A stretch of DNA of 64,000 nt from Streptomyces mashuensis (GCF_014654785.1 NZ_BNBD01000005.1:186001-250000), one strand, 5' to 3'. Numbered from the stretch's first letter, positions 6,993 through 16,112 are shown. Program-made: numbers and translations. Notes: generated by a model not told the origin, from the sequence alone.

Positions 6993-8759
6993 CTACAGAT
7001 CCGCCAGGGTCTTTTTCGCTGCGGCGAGTTTGGCCCCATAGGCGGCGGGGTCCTGGGCGTTGAGCCGGGTGTACAGGTCGACGTCTTCCTGGGCGAGCGG
7101 TAGTGCGCGTGCCTTCTGGCCGGTCTCGACGAGGAACGGAATGGTGGGCCACATGATCCACTCGGCAAGTTGTGGACGGTAGGAGGCATTCCGGGCGGCC
7201 AGGCTGCGGAGGTCGTTCACGCCGTTGACGGCGTATTCGGTCGCTCTGGCGCGGAGTTCCGGTTTGCCCCAGAGACTGTTGGCGAGAACCATCGAGGCCC
7301 ACGAGATGCGGAAGGCGAGTTCGTCGTCGGCCGGGTTCTCGGCTGCGAGTTTTTTGTAGAGGTCGATGGCTTCTTCGCCGAGGGTTTGTGCTTTGTCGTA
7401 TTGGCCGGTGTTGGCGAGGAAGGTGGTGGTGGGTGAGGCGGCCCATTCGGCGTGTGTTTTGCGGTAGGTGGGGTTGCGGGCGGCCAGGCTACGGAGGTTG
7501 TTCGTGCCGTTGACGGCATGGTCGGTCGCCTTGGCGCGGAGTTCCGGCCGCGAGGAAGCGCAGTGCCTGGGTTGCGTCCGCGGTCGCCTGGGCGGCTGCA
7601 TACGGCTTCTTCTTCGCGGCAAACGTTCCGGCGATGTTCAGCAGCGCCATGAACCCGTCGGAGAGCTTGTTCTCCTTCACTTCCACCGAGTAATGGATGA
7701 CGGTGCTGCGTGCCGTGGGCGCCACGGTCCCCGGGTCGGCAAGCACCTTCGGGCCGGTCCAGGCACCGAACTTCTCCGTCACGCGGAACTCGCACAGGCT
7801 CTTGTCCATACGCGGCACGATCACCGGCGTATAGCCGTTGTCGTACGTCACGGCCGAGACCGGGGCGCCCGGAGCGGCGAACCCGGCACCGGAGATCCGT
7901 GCCGGGTCCGCCCAGCGGCTGTTGTTCTGCTCCCAGGTGACATACAGCGCACCATCGTTGCCCACGACGAATGCATCGAGCTGATGGAAGCCGTCATCGG
8001 CCGGCTGCGCGGCGCTGGTGACACCGCCGCCGGGTGGGGCGAAGCGTGTGGGGTGAGGGGTACGGGCTGGGACCAGGGGCCGTTGTTGGCTTCCCAGAGT
8101 ACGTAGAGCACTCCGTCGTTTCCTACGACGAATACGTCGAGTTGGTCGTTCGCCTGGCGTCCGGTGGTGAGGGCGGCGCCGGGTGGGGCGAAGCGTGTGG
8201 GGGTGAGGGGTATGGGCTGGGACCAGGCGCTGTTGTTGGCTTCCCAGAGCACGTACAGCACCCCGTCATTACCCACGACGAATACGTCGCGCTGGTCATT
8301 GGCCTGCGCCCCCGTGACCAGACCGGCTCCCGGAGGGGCGAAGCCCGCCGATGTCAGCGGCGCGCGCTGTGCGGAACTCGGGTTCGTGTAGTGCCACCAG
8401 GTGACCCACAGCCTGCCGTCATTGTCGACCACGAACGCGTCGATCTGACGCTCGGACTGGACGGTGCCCGCCACCCCTGCCCCAGGCGGGGCAACGCCCG
8501 GGTCGCCGATCGGCAATGCCTGCGTGCAGGGGAGGACGCGGGGAGGACTGTCCAGCGCATAGTTCATGGACAGCCCGCCGTCGTTGCCCACCGCGACCAC
8601 GAACGCCGCCCCTACCCGCCACGTACTGCTCGCCACCGCCGGTCCTGCCCGGCCGGCTGCCCTCGCCGTAGGCGCGGCCGGCCCGGCCACGCCGGCGGCC
8701 AGCACCGTCGAGCCCGCAGCCATCAGCACCGTGCGCCTGGACACCTGCTGTCTCTCCAT
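6993..8759 (-). pseudogene. Tat-exported repeat protein gene broken by two frameshifts
   Basis: Reading from ATG 8759, the product begins with a twin-arginine signal (SRRTVLMAAG then a hydrophobic stretch and TARA). It continues with about 50-residue repeats of the form DVFVVGNDG-LYVLWEANN-WSQP-LTP, resembling lectin-like beta-propeller blades. The frame is lost in a G run at 8050-8053. The equivalent run in the neighbouring repeat (8199-8203) has five Gs, not four. The message resumes in another frame (VTWEQNNSRW) and breaks again near 7545-7560. It resumes in a third frame with two TPR-like repeats (PELRAKATDHAVNG and PELRARATEYAVNG) to the stop at 6993. The original protein would be near 590 residues. 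Real decay, programmed slippage or base-calling error in G runs are all possible. Confidence 0.75.
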
Positions 8760-8892
8760 GAGCCCTCCAGCCCAGTAGAGCTGCCTCAGAAGTCCAAGCA
8801 GCACCAGAGAGCGTCCAGCACCCGTTCACCGGCGGCCAGAGCTTTCCGAGTCAATGGCGTGGTCCGGGTGCCCCGGCTCGGAGGCGCTCGGC

Positions 8893-8923
8893 TTGCGCTT
8901 TACGTAACGTCAACTTCTACGGT
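8893..8923 (+). promoter_or_regulatory. MerR-type tipA promoter with 19-bp spacer
   Basis: TTGCGC at 8893-8898 and TACGGT at 8918-8923 are separated by exactly 19 bases. That over-long spacing is typical of promoters activated by MerR-family proteins. An 8-base palindrome TTACGTAA lies in the spacer. It drives the TipA-like gene, consistent with known tipA autoactivation. Confidence 0.72.
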
Positions 8924-8971
8924 CTTTCGTGTGGCCGGGAAACACCGGCCCGGCGATGGGAGGACACGGCC

Positions 8972-9736
8972 ATGGCCTGGTCGATTGCGGACGTGGTGCG
9001 GATGTCGGGGGTGACGTCCCGGACGCTGCGGCACTACGACGACATCGGCCTGCTGCCGCCCGCGGGCATCGGCAGCAACGGGCACCGCTACTACGGCGAG
9101 GCCGAGTTGCTGCGGTTGCAGCAGATCCTTCTGATGCGGGAGCTGGGGGTGGGGCTGCGGGAGATCCAGGCGGTCCTGGACAGCCAGGCCGACCGGGTGA
9201 CCGTGCTCCGCGAGCACCAGCGGCGCCTGATGGGGGAGCGGGACCGGCTGGACACGCTCGTCCGCACCATCGGCCGCACCATCGCCGAACTCGACGACCG
9301 AAAGGACGACAACGGAATGACGACGATCAACCGCCCGGAGAACCTCTTCGAGGGCTTCGAGCACAGCAGCGAGATGGACGCCGAGGTGCAGGAGCGCTGG
9401 CCCGAGGCGTGGGAGCAGTCGCGGCAGGCGGTCGAGGGCATGACGCCCGAGACCACCGAGCAGTGGCAGCGCGAGGTCACCGCGCAGATGATCCGCATGG
9501 CGGAGTTCATGGTGGCCGGCACCCCGGCCGACGACCCGGCGGTGCAGGCCGAGGTGGAGGCGCACTACCAGGGCGTCTGCGCCTTCTGGACCCCGAACGC
9601 GGAGGCGTACAAGGGCCTGGGCCGGACGTACGTCGAGGAGCCGGCGTACCGCGCGAACTTCGACAAGATCGCTGAGGGGCTGGCCGAGTACCAGCGCGAG
9701 GCGATGAACGTCTACGCCGACGCCCGTCTCGCCTGA
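8972..9736 (+). CDS. tipA: TipA-like MerR regulator (TipAL/TipAS)
   Basis: At 254 residues this matches TipAL length. The N-terminal MerR helix-turn-helix (VVRMSGVTSRTLRHYDDIGLLPP) leads into a coiled-coil (about residues 75-115) and a C-terminal TipAS domain (NLFEGFEHSSEMDAEVQERW to the end). TipA proteins bind thiopeptide antibiotics covalently and activate transcription. An in-frame ATG at 9317 preceded by AAAGGA would give a free TipAS-like domain of 139 residues, as is known for S. lividans tipA. The ATG at 8972 has a GGGAGGA site, and the promoter upstream has MerR spacing. Confidence 0.9.
   Translation: MAWSIADVVRMSGVTSRTLRHYDDIGLLPPAGIGSNGHRYYGEAELLRLQQILLMRELGVGLREIQAVLDSQADRVTVLREHQRRLMGERDRLDTLVRTIGRTIAELDDRKDDNGMTTINRPENLFEGFEHSSEMDAEVQERWPEAWEQSRQAVEGMTPETTEQWQREVTAQMIRMAEFMVAGTPADDPAVQAEVEAHYQGVCAFWTPNAEAYKGLGRTYVEEPAYRANFDKIAEGLAEYQREAMNVYADARLA
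9317..9736 (+). other. Internal translation start giving a TipAS-like drug-binding form
   Basis: An in-frame ATG with an AAAGGA site nine bases upstream would yield only the C-terminal drug-binding domain (139 residues). In S. lividans the short TipAS form is made in excess from such an internal start. Its use here is inferred. Confidence 0.6.
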
Positions 9737-9779
9737 TCACGGGGGTTCGACCCCGTACTCGTCCTGCCGGGGGGCTGCA

Positions 9780-10372
9780 GACCCCCGGCGGTACTCCATC
9801 ACTCGGTGTGGTGGTGGCGACGAGCGTCCCGACGCTGTCGAGGACGCGGGCGAGGCCGGAGACCAGGGGGACGGGGGTCTCCTCGTCGAACGCCCATTCC
9901 GCGATCACCCTCGTCAGCGCCGGAAAACGGGCGGCGTGGCGGGTGAGGAGTTCTGCGGCGCATCGCGGTGGCCGCGAGGAGCCAGAGGGTGGGCGTGGTA
10001 CACCGCCCAGTACCGGCGGGCCCACTCCTCCAGCCGGGGCCGCCGGCCGTCGCCCGCCGCCGTCAGGCCGGGCCCCTCGGCGAGCACCGCCTCGGTCATC
10101 AACTCGATCATCCCGGTCCTGCCGGGCACGTAGCGGTAGAGCGCTAGAGCGCTAGAGCGCCATCGCCGAGACCCCGAGACCCCGAGCTCCGCCGCGATCT
10201 TCGACATCGAGACGGCGTCCAGGCCCTCGGCCTCGGCGAACACCACAGCCGTCTCCGCGATGCGGCCCGGGCCGAGGCTCGGCCTCGGGCCCCGCGTGGG
10301 CCGCTCCTGTTCGCCCCACAGCAGCGCGACTCCCGCCGTCCTCACCGCCGGCACCGGCACCGGCACCGACAC
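9780..10372 (-). pseudogene. Degenerate TetR family regulator gene
   Basis: A TetR helix-turn-helix is recognisable (RIAETAVVFAEAEGLDAVSMSKIAAELGVS...LYRYVPGRTGMIELM). Eight extra residues (GSRRWRSS) interrupt the recognition helix. They come from tandem 8-base duplications: AGACCCCG is present twice and CTAGAGCG was added twice, near 10140-10190. Together these add 24 bases and restore frame. Further on the frame is lost after YHAHP. The family C-terminus (LLTRHAARFPALTRVIAEWAFDEETP) appears in another frame, with the middle of the protein missing. The exact 5' end is uncertain in a GGCACC-rich tract. Confidence 0.72.
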
Positions 10373-10570
10373 CGGTGCCGGTGCCGCTGTCGTTGCCGCC
10401 GTCGCCGCCGCATCCGCGCGCGTCGGCCGCCGAGCTGCTGGGGTACCGGCAGGACAAGCGCGCCCGCCGCGCCCGGCAGCTGCGCATCACTGGGCCCGGG
10501 CCCCGCCCCGCCCCGCGCCCGGCACGGTGCGCCAGACCATTCGTGGTGAGGGTGCTCGCTTTCTTTAGGG

Positions 10571-10595
10571 GAGGTAATGAGGTAATCTAATAAAC
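10571..10595 (+). promoter_or_regulatory. marR promoter: GAGGTAAT tandem repeat and -10
   Basis: A perfect tandem octamer GAGGTAAT (10571-10578, 10579-10586) overlaps a TAATCT -10 element at 10583-10588. The -10 ends seven bases before the ATG at 10596, so the transcript is probably leaderless. The repeat is a plausible autoregulatory MarR site. Confidence 0.6.
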
Positions 10596-11036
10596 ATGCC
10601 GGAGCTGTCCAGCACCCCAGAGAACGACGAAGCCGTCAACCACCTGCGATCGGGTGTCATGCGGCTGTCCCGGCGACTCAAGCACCAGCGTGTGGACGAG
10701 TCGCTGAGCCCCGCCGAGATGTCCGTACTCGGCACCCTCGCGCGCTGCGGCGCCGCCACCCCCGGCGAGCTCGCGCGCAAGGAACACGTGCAGCCGCCGT
10801 CGATGACCCGCATCGTCGCGCTGCTGGAGGGCAAGGACCTGGTCCGGCTGGAGCCGCACCCGGAGGACCGCCGCCAGAAGGTGGTCCGGCCGACCGAGCG
10901 GGCCGAGACGATGCTCGAGGAGAGCCGCCGCAAGCGCAACGCCTGGCTCACGGAGCTGGCCGGAAAGCTGGACGAGGACGAGTGGGCGACGCTCCGCGCC
11001 GCCGCGCCCGTACTCGAGAAGCTCGCGCAGCTGTAG
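10596..11036 (+). CDS. MarR family transcriptional regulator
   Basis: The protein has 146 residues with a MarR winged helix: LSPAEMSVLGTLARCG, then the recognition region PSMTRIVALLEGKDLVRLEPHPEDRRQKVV. It lies 156 bases upstream of an MFS exporter gene in the same direction, the usual marR-efflux pair, so it probably represses that pump. A tandem GAGGTAAT repeat overlaps its own -10 region. Confidence 0.9.
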   Translation: MPELSSTPENDEAVNHLRSGVMRLSRRLKHQRVDESLSPAEMSVLGTLARCGAATPGELARKEHVQPPSMTRIVALLEGKDLVRLEPHPEDRRQKVVRPTERAETMLEESRRKRNAWLTELAGKLDEDEWATLRAAAPVLEKLAQL

Positions 11037-11192
11037 CCGCGTGTAGCCGTGCCGACGCCTTCGTAGCCCTCCCGTCGCGTCTCGTCCGCAGCACCCCGCG
11101 GCACCCCGCGGCCGCCGCACCCGCGGCGCGCCGCACACCGCACGCCCCCGCCGGCACCCCGGCGGGAACCGCTACCAAGGAGGCGAACCTAC

Positions 11193-12650
11193 TTGAGTTC
11201 GGGACACGGAGCAGACTCCGCACCCGCACCGAACCGCCCTCACGACGACGACACCAACCGCACCACCTCCCTGCCGCGTCCTCGCCGTAAGGGAGGCATG
11301 TTCAGCTCCCTCCGGGTCCGTAACTACCGGCTCTTCGCCGCCGGTCAAGTGGTCTCCAACACCGGCACGTGGATGCAGCGCATCGCCCAGGACTGGCTGG
11401 TCCTCAGCCTGACCGGCTCCTCGGCCGCCGTCGGTATCACCACGGCCCTGCAGTTCCTGCCGATGCTGCTGCTCGGGCTCTACGGGGGCGTCATAGCCGA
11501 CCGCTACCCCAAGCGGCAGCTGCTGCTCATGTCCCAGGCCGCCATGGGCCTCACCGGCCTGGCGCTGGCCGCGCTCACCCTGAGCGGGCACGTCCAGGTC
11601 TGGCACGTCTACGTCACCGCGCTCCTCCTCGGTCTCGTCACCGTGGTCGACAACCCCGTGCGCCAGGCGTTCGTGGTGGAGATGGTGGGCCAGGCCGACC
11701 TGCGCAACGCCGTCAGCCTCAACTCCGCCAACTTCCAGTCCGCGCGCCTCGTCGGCCCCGCCGTCGCCGGCGTGCTGATCTCGGCCGTGGGCAGCGGCTG
11801 GGCGTTCCTGCTCAACGGGCTCTCCTTCGCGGCACCCATCGCCGCGCTGCTGCTGATGCGCACCGCCGAGCTGCACCCGGCCGTCACCGCACCGCGCGGC
11901 AAGGGCCAGTTGCGCGAGGGGCTGCGCCACGTGGCCGAACGGCCCGAGCTGATCTGGCCGATCGTGCTGGTCGGATTCATCGGCACCTTCGGTTTCAACT
12001 TCCCGATCTGGCTCACCGCCTTCGTCAACGACGTCTTCCACGCCGACGCCAGTACGTACGGGCTGCTCAACACCCTGATGGCCGCCGGCTCCCTGGCCGG
12101 TGCGCTGCTCGCCGCCCGGCGCGGCAGCTCCCGCTTCCGGCTGCTGGTGGGCGCCGCGCTGCTGTTCGGCCTGCTGGAGATCGCAGCCGCGCTCGCGCCC
12201 TCCTTCTGGTTCTTCGCGCTGCTGCTCGTGCCCATCGGGATGTGCGGTCTGACGATCAACGTGACCGCCAACTCCGGTATCCAGCTGGCCTCCGATCCCG
12301 CTCTCCGGGGCCGGGTGATGAGCCTGTTCATGATGGTGTTCATGGGAGGTACGCCCCTGGGCGCGCCCCTCGTCGGCTGGATCACCGACGCGTACGGGCC
12401 CCGGGTCGGCTTCCTCGCCGGCGGCGCGGTCTCGCTGCTGGCCGCGGCCGGCGTGGGCCTGGCCCTGACCCGCGCGGTCGGCGTCCGCCTCCGCGTGGAC
12501 CTGCGGCGCGGTCACCAGCACGTGGTCTTCGTGCCGCGCCGGCGGACCACGGAGGAGTCCGCGGGCGAATCCGCCGGCGATTCCGCGGGCAACGCGGCGG
12601 GCGGGTCCCCGGGCGGGTCCGCCGAGCGCGTGGCGGCGCCGGCCGCCTGA
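11193..12650 (+). CDS. MFS efflux transporter (MFS_3 type)
   Basis: This 485-residue membrane protein of the MFS_3 (enterobactin exporter-like) group starts with FSSLRVRNYRLFAAGQVVSNTGTWMQRIAQ, followed by about twelve hydrophobic segments. The ADRYPKR loop sits between segments 2 and 3. The TTG start at 11193 follows an AAGGAGG site by nine bases. The C-terminal 40 residues are Ser/Gly/Ala-rich and likely disordered. It probably exports a drug or metabolite under control of the upstream MarR protein. Confidence 0.87.
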   Translation: MSSGHGADSAPAPNRPHDDDTNRTTSLPRPRRKGGMFSSLRVRNYRLFAAGQVVSNTGTWMQRIAQDWLVLSLTGSSAAVGITTALQFLPMLLLGLYGGVIADRYPKRQLLLMSQAAMGLTGLALAALTLSGHVQVWHVYVTALLLGLVTVVDNPVRQAFVVEMVGQADLRNAVSLNSANFQSARLVGPAVAGVLISAVGSGWAFLLNGLSFAAPIAALLLMRTAELHPAVTAPRGKGQLREGLRHVAERPELIWPIVLVGFIGTFGFNFPIWLTAFVNDVFHADASTYGLLNTLMAAGSLAGALLAARRGSSRFRLLVGAALLFGLLEIAAALAPSFWFFALLLVPIGMCGLTINVTANSGIQLASDPALRGRVMSLFMMVFMGGTPLGAPLVGWITDAYGPRVGFLAGGAVSLLAAAGVGLALTRAVGVRLRVDLRRGHQHVVFVPRRRTTEESAGESAGDSAGNAAGGSPGGSAERVAAPAA

Positions 12651-12708
12651 TCGGCTGCTGAACAGCGCTGGTGAGGCCGGGGTTTCCCCGCGGGGGAGCC
12701 CCGGCCGA

Positions 12709-13344
12709 TCAGGCAGCCGGCGCCCCGGGTATCTCCTTGCGCGTCTCCGTCAGCGCCTTCACCGCGGCGACGGCCGCCGCCGGGTCGTCCGCGTGCCAGC
12801 GGAGCGTATGCACCCGCTGCTCCCGGCCCGTCAGGCGCACCACCGTGACCGGTTCGCTCAACTCCACCGTGACCGTGGTCTGGGCGGCGACCGCCAGATC
12901 GAGCTCGCCGTCGCCCGGCTCGCCGCCGCGGGAGCGCAGCTCACGGCGTACGGTCCTGATCAGCCCGGCCGGTATGCGGATGTCGAGGGACGCGCCCTGC
13001 CGCAGCCGCAGGCCGTCCGGGCCCACCGTGTGCGGACGGGTGACGGCCGAGGCGTGCGCGCCCAGGACCAGCAGCACCGTATAGACGTCGACGGCCAGCA
13101 TCGGCCAGTGCACCGCGGGGTAGCCGGCCGTGAAGAACGCCAGGCCGACCGTCTCCACCACGCACACGAACAGGAGCCCGTACATCGTGGACGCCTGCGC
13201 CTTGGCGTACCCCAGTTCGCGCACGCCCGCGCCCGCGCCCGCACCCGCGCCCGTGTTCACTCCGTCGCGGCGTCGCGCGAGCCACAGCCCCAGCGACGTC
13301 CACGCACGTCTCTCGTACGTCCCCCACGCCCGCAGCAGTCCCAT
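12709..13344 (-). CDS. Two-TM membrane protein of unknown function
   Basis: The 211-residue protein starts at ATG 13344 (MGLLRAWGTYERRAW). After a short Gly/Ala-rich stretch, two hydrophobic segments occur near residues 55-100 (MYGLLFVCVVETVGLAFF and MLAVDVYTVLLVLG). A C-terminal soluble domain of about 100 residues resembles bacterial PH-like domains seen in many actinobacterial membrane proteins (VGPDGLRLRQG...IPAGLI). No function is assigned. It is divergent from the RNA cyclic phosphodiesterase gene. Confidence 0.7.
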   Translation of the reverse strand: MGLLRAWGTYERRAWTSLGLWLARRRDGVNTGAGAGAGAGVRELGYAKAQASTMYGLLFVCVVETVGLAFFTAGYPAVHWPMLAVDVYTVLLVLGAHASAVTRPHTVGPDGLRLRQGASLDIRIPAGLIRTVRRELRSRGGEPGDGELDLAVAAQTTVTVELSEPVTVVRLTGREQRVHTLRWHADDPAAAVAAVKALTETRKEIPGAPAA

Positions 13345-13464
13345 GGCCGCCCCCCTCCGCGGTCGCTTCGCACACCCCTCCGATGCCTGCGCTACGCACA
13401 GTAACCTGCCCGCCATGCACGCCGGTAGAACCGAAAGTTGTTCACTCTCAGCTACTTTCGTCGT

Positions 13465-14028
13465 ATGCGTCTCTTCGTCGCCGTGACCCCCACGGCCGCC
13501 GCCGTCGCCGAACTCGCCGCGGCGGTACGGGACGTCCGCCGCCTGCCCGGCGCGGACCGGCTGCGCTGGGCCGATCCGGCGAGCTGGCACTTCACCCTCG
13601 CCTTCCTCGGCGAGACGGACGAGGCGCTGCTGCCCGGGCTCGGCGAGCGGCTCGGCCGCGCGGCGCACCGGCACCCGGCGCACGAGTTGTGCCTGGCCGG
13701 CGGCGGGCGGTTCGGGGACCGGGTGCTGTGGGTGGGCGCAGGGGGAGACGTGGAGACGTTGCAGGCGCTGGCCGCGTCCGTGGTGGCGGGGTGCCGGCGC
13801 GCCGGCGCGGAGCTCGACACCACCCGCGCCTTCCACCCCCACCTCACGCTCGCCCGCGCGACCGGGCGCGTCCACCTGCGCCCCTACGCGGAGGCGCTCG
13901 CCGGCTTCCACGGCGTGACCTGGCCTGCCGACCGGCTGGAGCTCGTCCGCAGCAACCTGCCCGCCTCCGGCATGCCGGGGGAGCGGCCCCGGTACGAGAC
14001 CGTCGGGTCCTGGGAGCTGGGGCGCTGA
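13465..14028 (+). CDS. thpR: RNA 2',3'-cyclic phosphodiesterase (2H family)
   Basis: The 187-residue protein has both HxTx motifs of the 2H phosphoesterase/ligase family, HFTL at residues 42-45 and HLTL at 126-129. These enzymes hydrolyse 2',3'-cyclic phosphate RNA ends and can ligate 2'-5' bonds in vitro. The ATG at 13465 begins directly at the first beta strand (MRLFVAVTP). An upstream TTG at 13438 is in frame but adds residues not expected for the family. Confidence 0.88.
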   Translation: MRLFVAVTPTAAAVAELAAAVRDVRRLPGADRLRWADPASWHFTLAFLGETDEALLPGLGERLGRAAHRHPAHELCLAGGGRFGDRVLWVGAGGDVETLQALAASVVAGCRRAGAELDTTRAFHPHLTLARATGRVHLRPYAEALAGFHGVTWPADRLELVRSNLPASGMPGERPRYETVGSWELGR

Positions 14029-14063
14029 CCAGGGAGCCGTCCCCGTCCGGTTACGCTCGTGGG

Positions 14064-14150
14064 GTGGACCCGAAGACCAGGAACCGGATCATGACCGGCG
14101 CTCTCGCCGTGATGCTCGTCGTCGTCGCCGTGGTGTCGGCCGTGCGCTAG
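14064..14150 (+). CDS. 28-residue single-pass membrane protein
   Basis: A GTG at 14064 opens a 29-codon frame encoding a basic N-terminus (VDPKTRNRIM) and one hydrophobic helix (ALAVMLVVVAVVSAV). The composition, topology and neat stop argue for a real micro-protein. I recall similar very short proteins in Streptomyces but cannot verify this. About 180 bases of C-rich low-complexity DNA follow. Confidence 0.6.
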   Translation: MDPKTRNRIMTGALAVMLVVVAVVSAVR

Positions 14151-14328
14151 CCCCCCAGGGGCCCCGCCCGGCCGCCCCCCGGTCGCCCCGGTGCGCCCCG
14201 GGTCACCCACGCCCCCGGCGCCCCGGCGCGCGCCCCGGGCCACCCGCGCCCCGGGCCACCCGCCCCCCGGCGCGCCGTGCCGCCCCGCTTCCGCGCCCCC
14301 CGCGCGCCCGCGCCCCATCCTGGGGGCG

Positions 14329-15498
14329 ATGCCCGACGAACCGCTGCACGCCCTCGGCCGCGCCCTCCTCCACGCCCTCGCCCTCACCTGGTCGATGACC
14401 TGGGAGATCACCTGGGCCCTCGTCCTCGGCTTCGTGCTGTCCGCCGTCGTCCAGGCCGTCGTGCGCAGGTCGGCGGTCGTCTCGCTGCTCGGCGACGACC
14501 GGCCGCGGACGCTGGCCGTCGCGGCCGGCCTCGGCGTGGCCTCGTCCTCCTGCTCCTACGCCGCCGTGGCGCTCGCGCGCTCGCTCTTCGTCAAAGGGGC
14601 GCACTTCACCGCGGCCATGGCGTTCGAGGTGGCGTCCACGAACCTGGTCGTCGAGCTCGGGGTGATCATGGCGTTGCTGCTGGGCTGGCAGTTCACGGTC
14701 GCGGAGTACGCGGGCGGGGCGCTGATGATCGCGGTGCTGGCGCTGCTCTTCCGGCTGTTCCTGCGCGAGGACCTGGTCCGGCGGGCCCGCGAGCAGGCGC
14801 GGCGGGGCGTGGCGGGGGCGATGGAGGGGCACGCCGCGATGGACATGTCGGTGGGCGGCGAAGGACCCGCCGCCCGGCGGCTGCTCTCACGCGCCGGGTT
14901 CACGGCCACGTCGCACGTCTTCGTCATGGAGTGGGCGGCGATCCTGCGCGACCTGGTCGCCGGGCTGCTGATCGCCGGGGCGATCGGCGCGTGGGTGCCG
15001 GAGGCGTTCTGGCAGGCGTTCTTCTTCGAGGGGCACCCGCTCGCCGCGAAGCTGTGGGGGCCCCTGGTCGGGCCGCTCGTCGCGATCGTGTCGTTCGTCT
15101 GCTCGATCGGCAACGTGCCGCTGGCCGTGGTCCTGTGGAAGGGCGGCATCAGTTTCGGCGGCGTGATCTCCTTCGTCTTCGCCGACCTGCTGATCGTCCC
15201 GATCCTGAGCATCTACCGGAAGTACTACGGGCTGCGGACGACGGCGTTCCTGCTGGGGACGTTCTACGCGGCCACGGTCGTGGCCGGGTACGTCGTCGAG
15301 GCCCTCTTCGGCGTGCTGGGCCTGGTGCCGGGGCAGTCGGCGGCGCACGTACCGGAGGAGGGGCCGAGCTGGAACTACACGACGTTCCTCAACATCGCCT
15401 TCCTCCTTCTGGCGCTTGTGCTCGTATGGCGGTTCGTGCGGACGGGCGGCCCGGCGATGCTGCGCGCGATGGGCGGCGGCCCGCCGCCCGCCCCGTGA
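14329..15498 (+). CDS. Permease of the ArsP/DUF318 family
   Basis: This 389-residue integral membrane protein has two homologous halves. Each carries a Cys-containing motif next to a helix: SSSCSYAAVALARSLFVKG (about residues 70-88) and VCSIGNVPLAVVLWKGG (about 261-277). That arrangement is characteristic of the DUF318 permease family, which includes the organoarsenical exporter ArsP. A His/Met-bearing central loop (EGHAAMDMS) lies between the halves. ATG 14329 is chosen because the upstream extension is C-rich low-complexity sequence. The substrate is unknown. Confidence 0.85.
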   Translation: MPDEPLHALGRALLHALALTWSMTWEITWALVLGFVLSAVVQAVVRRSAVVSLLGDDRPRTLAVAAGLGVASSSCSYAAVALARSLFVKGAHFTAAMAFEVASTNLVVELGVIMALLLGWQFTVAEYAGGALMIAVLALLFRLFLREDLVRRAREQARRGVAGAMEGHAAMDMSVGGEGPAARRLLSRAGFTATSHVFVMEWAAILRDLVAGLLIAGAIGAWVPEAFWQAFFFEGHPLAAKLWGPLVGPLVAIVSFVCSIGNVPLAVVLWKGGISFGGVISFVFADLLIVPILSIYRKYYGLRTTAFLLGTFYAATVVAGYVVEALFGVLGLVPGQSAAHVPEEGPSWNYTTFLNIAFLLLALVLVWRFVRTGGPAMLRAMGGGPPPAP

Positions 15499-15529
15499 CC
15501 CCCGTCCCGGCCCGTGACACGCTGTCCGC

Positions 15530-16045
15530 ATGGCGAACGACACCACACATACGTACGACGTTGCCGTGACCTGGACCGGCAACCAGGGCGCCGGTACTGC
15601 GACGTACCGTTCCTTCACCCGTGACCACGACGTCCACGCCCCCGGCGTCCCCGGCAAGCAGCCCATCGCCGCCTCCTCCGACCCCGCCTTCCGCGGCGAC
15701 CCCGCACGCTGGAACCCCGAGGAGCTGCTCGTCGCGTCGCTGGCCCAGTGCCACATGCTCTGGTATCTGCACCTGTGCGCGACCGGCGGCGTGAACGTCG
15801 TCGCGTACGAGGACCGGGCGCACGGTGTGATGACGATGGACGCGCACGGCGGGGGCGGGCAGATCACCGAGGTCACGCTGCGGCCCCAGGTGACCGTGGC
15901 GGACGCGGCGACGGCCGGCAAGGCGCGGGCCCTGCACGCCGACGTACCGGCGCTGTGCTTCATCGCCCGTTCGGTGAACTTCCCCGTCCACCACGAGCCC
16001 GTGATCCACGTGGCGCCGGCCCCCGCCCAGCCGCAGAACGGATGA
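15530..16045 (+). CDS. OsmC family peroxiredoxin-like protein
   Basis: The 171-residue protein fits the OsmC/Ohr family. NPEELLVASLAQCHMLWYL carries the first conserved Cys and the buried helix, and ADVPALCFIARSVNFPV carries the second. OsmC proteins reduce organic peroxides through these two cysteines. It begins 31 bases after the permease gene in the same direction. Its substrate preference is not evident. Confidence 0.88.
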   Translation: MANDTTHTYDVAVTWTGNQGAGTATYRSFTRDHDVHAPGVPGKQPIAASSDPAFRGDPARWNPEELLVASLAQCHMLWYLHLCATGGVNVVAYEDRAHGVMTMDAHGGGGQITEVTLRPQVTVADAATAGKARALHADVPALCFIARSVNFPVHHEPVIHVAPAPAQPQNG

Positions 16046-16082
16046 CGAACGACTGACCGAACCGCCCTGTACGGCCGCGGTC

Positions 16083-16112
16083 TTGCTTCAAGTGCACTCC
16101 AAGGCGTTGGCT
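16083..16112 (+). promoter_or_regulatory. MerR-type promoter of the aldo-keto reductase gene
   Basis: An imperfect 18-base dyad, CTTCAAGTGCACTCCAAG (16086-16103), lies between TTGCTT (16083-16088) and a TTGGCT -10 (16107-16112). The 18-base spacing and dyad position are those of MerR-family target promoters. The -10 ends eight bases before the ATG, so the mRNA is probably leaderless. Confidence 0.62.

Noticed and set aside
14151-14328. A CRISPR-like or regulatory repeat array
   Set aside because: The CCCCGG-rich repetition is irregular, without spacers of constant length. It reads as low-complexity intergenic DNA.
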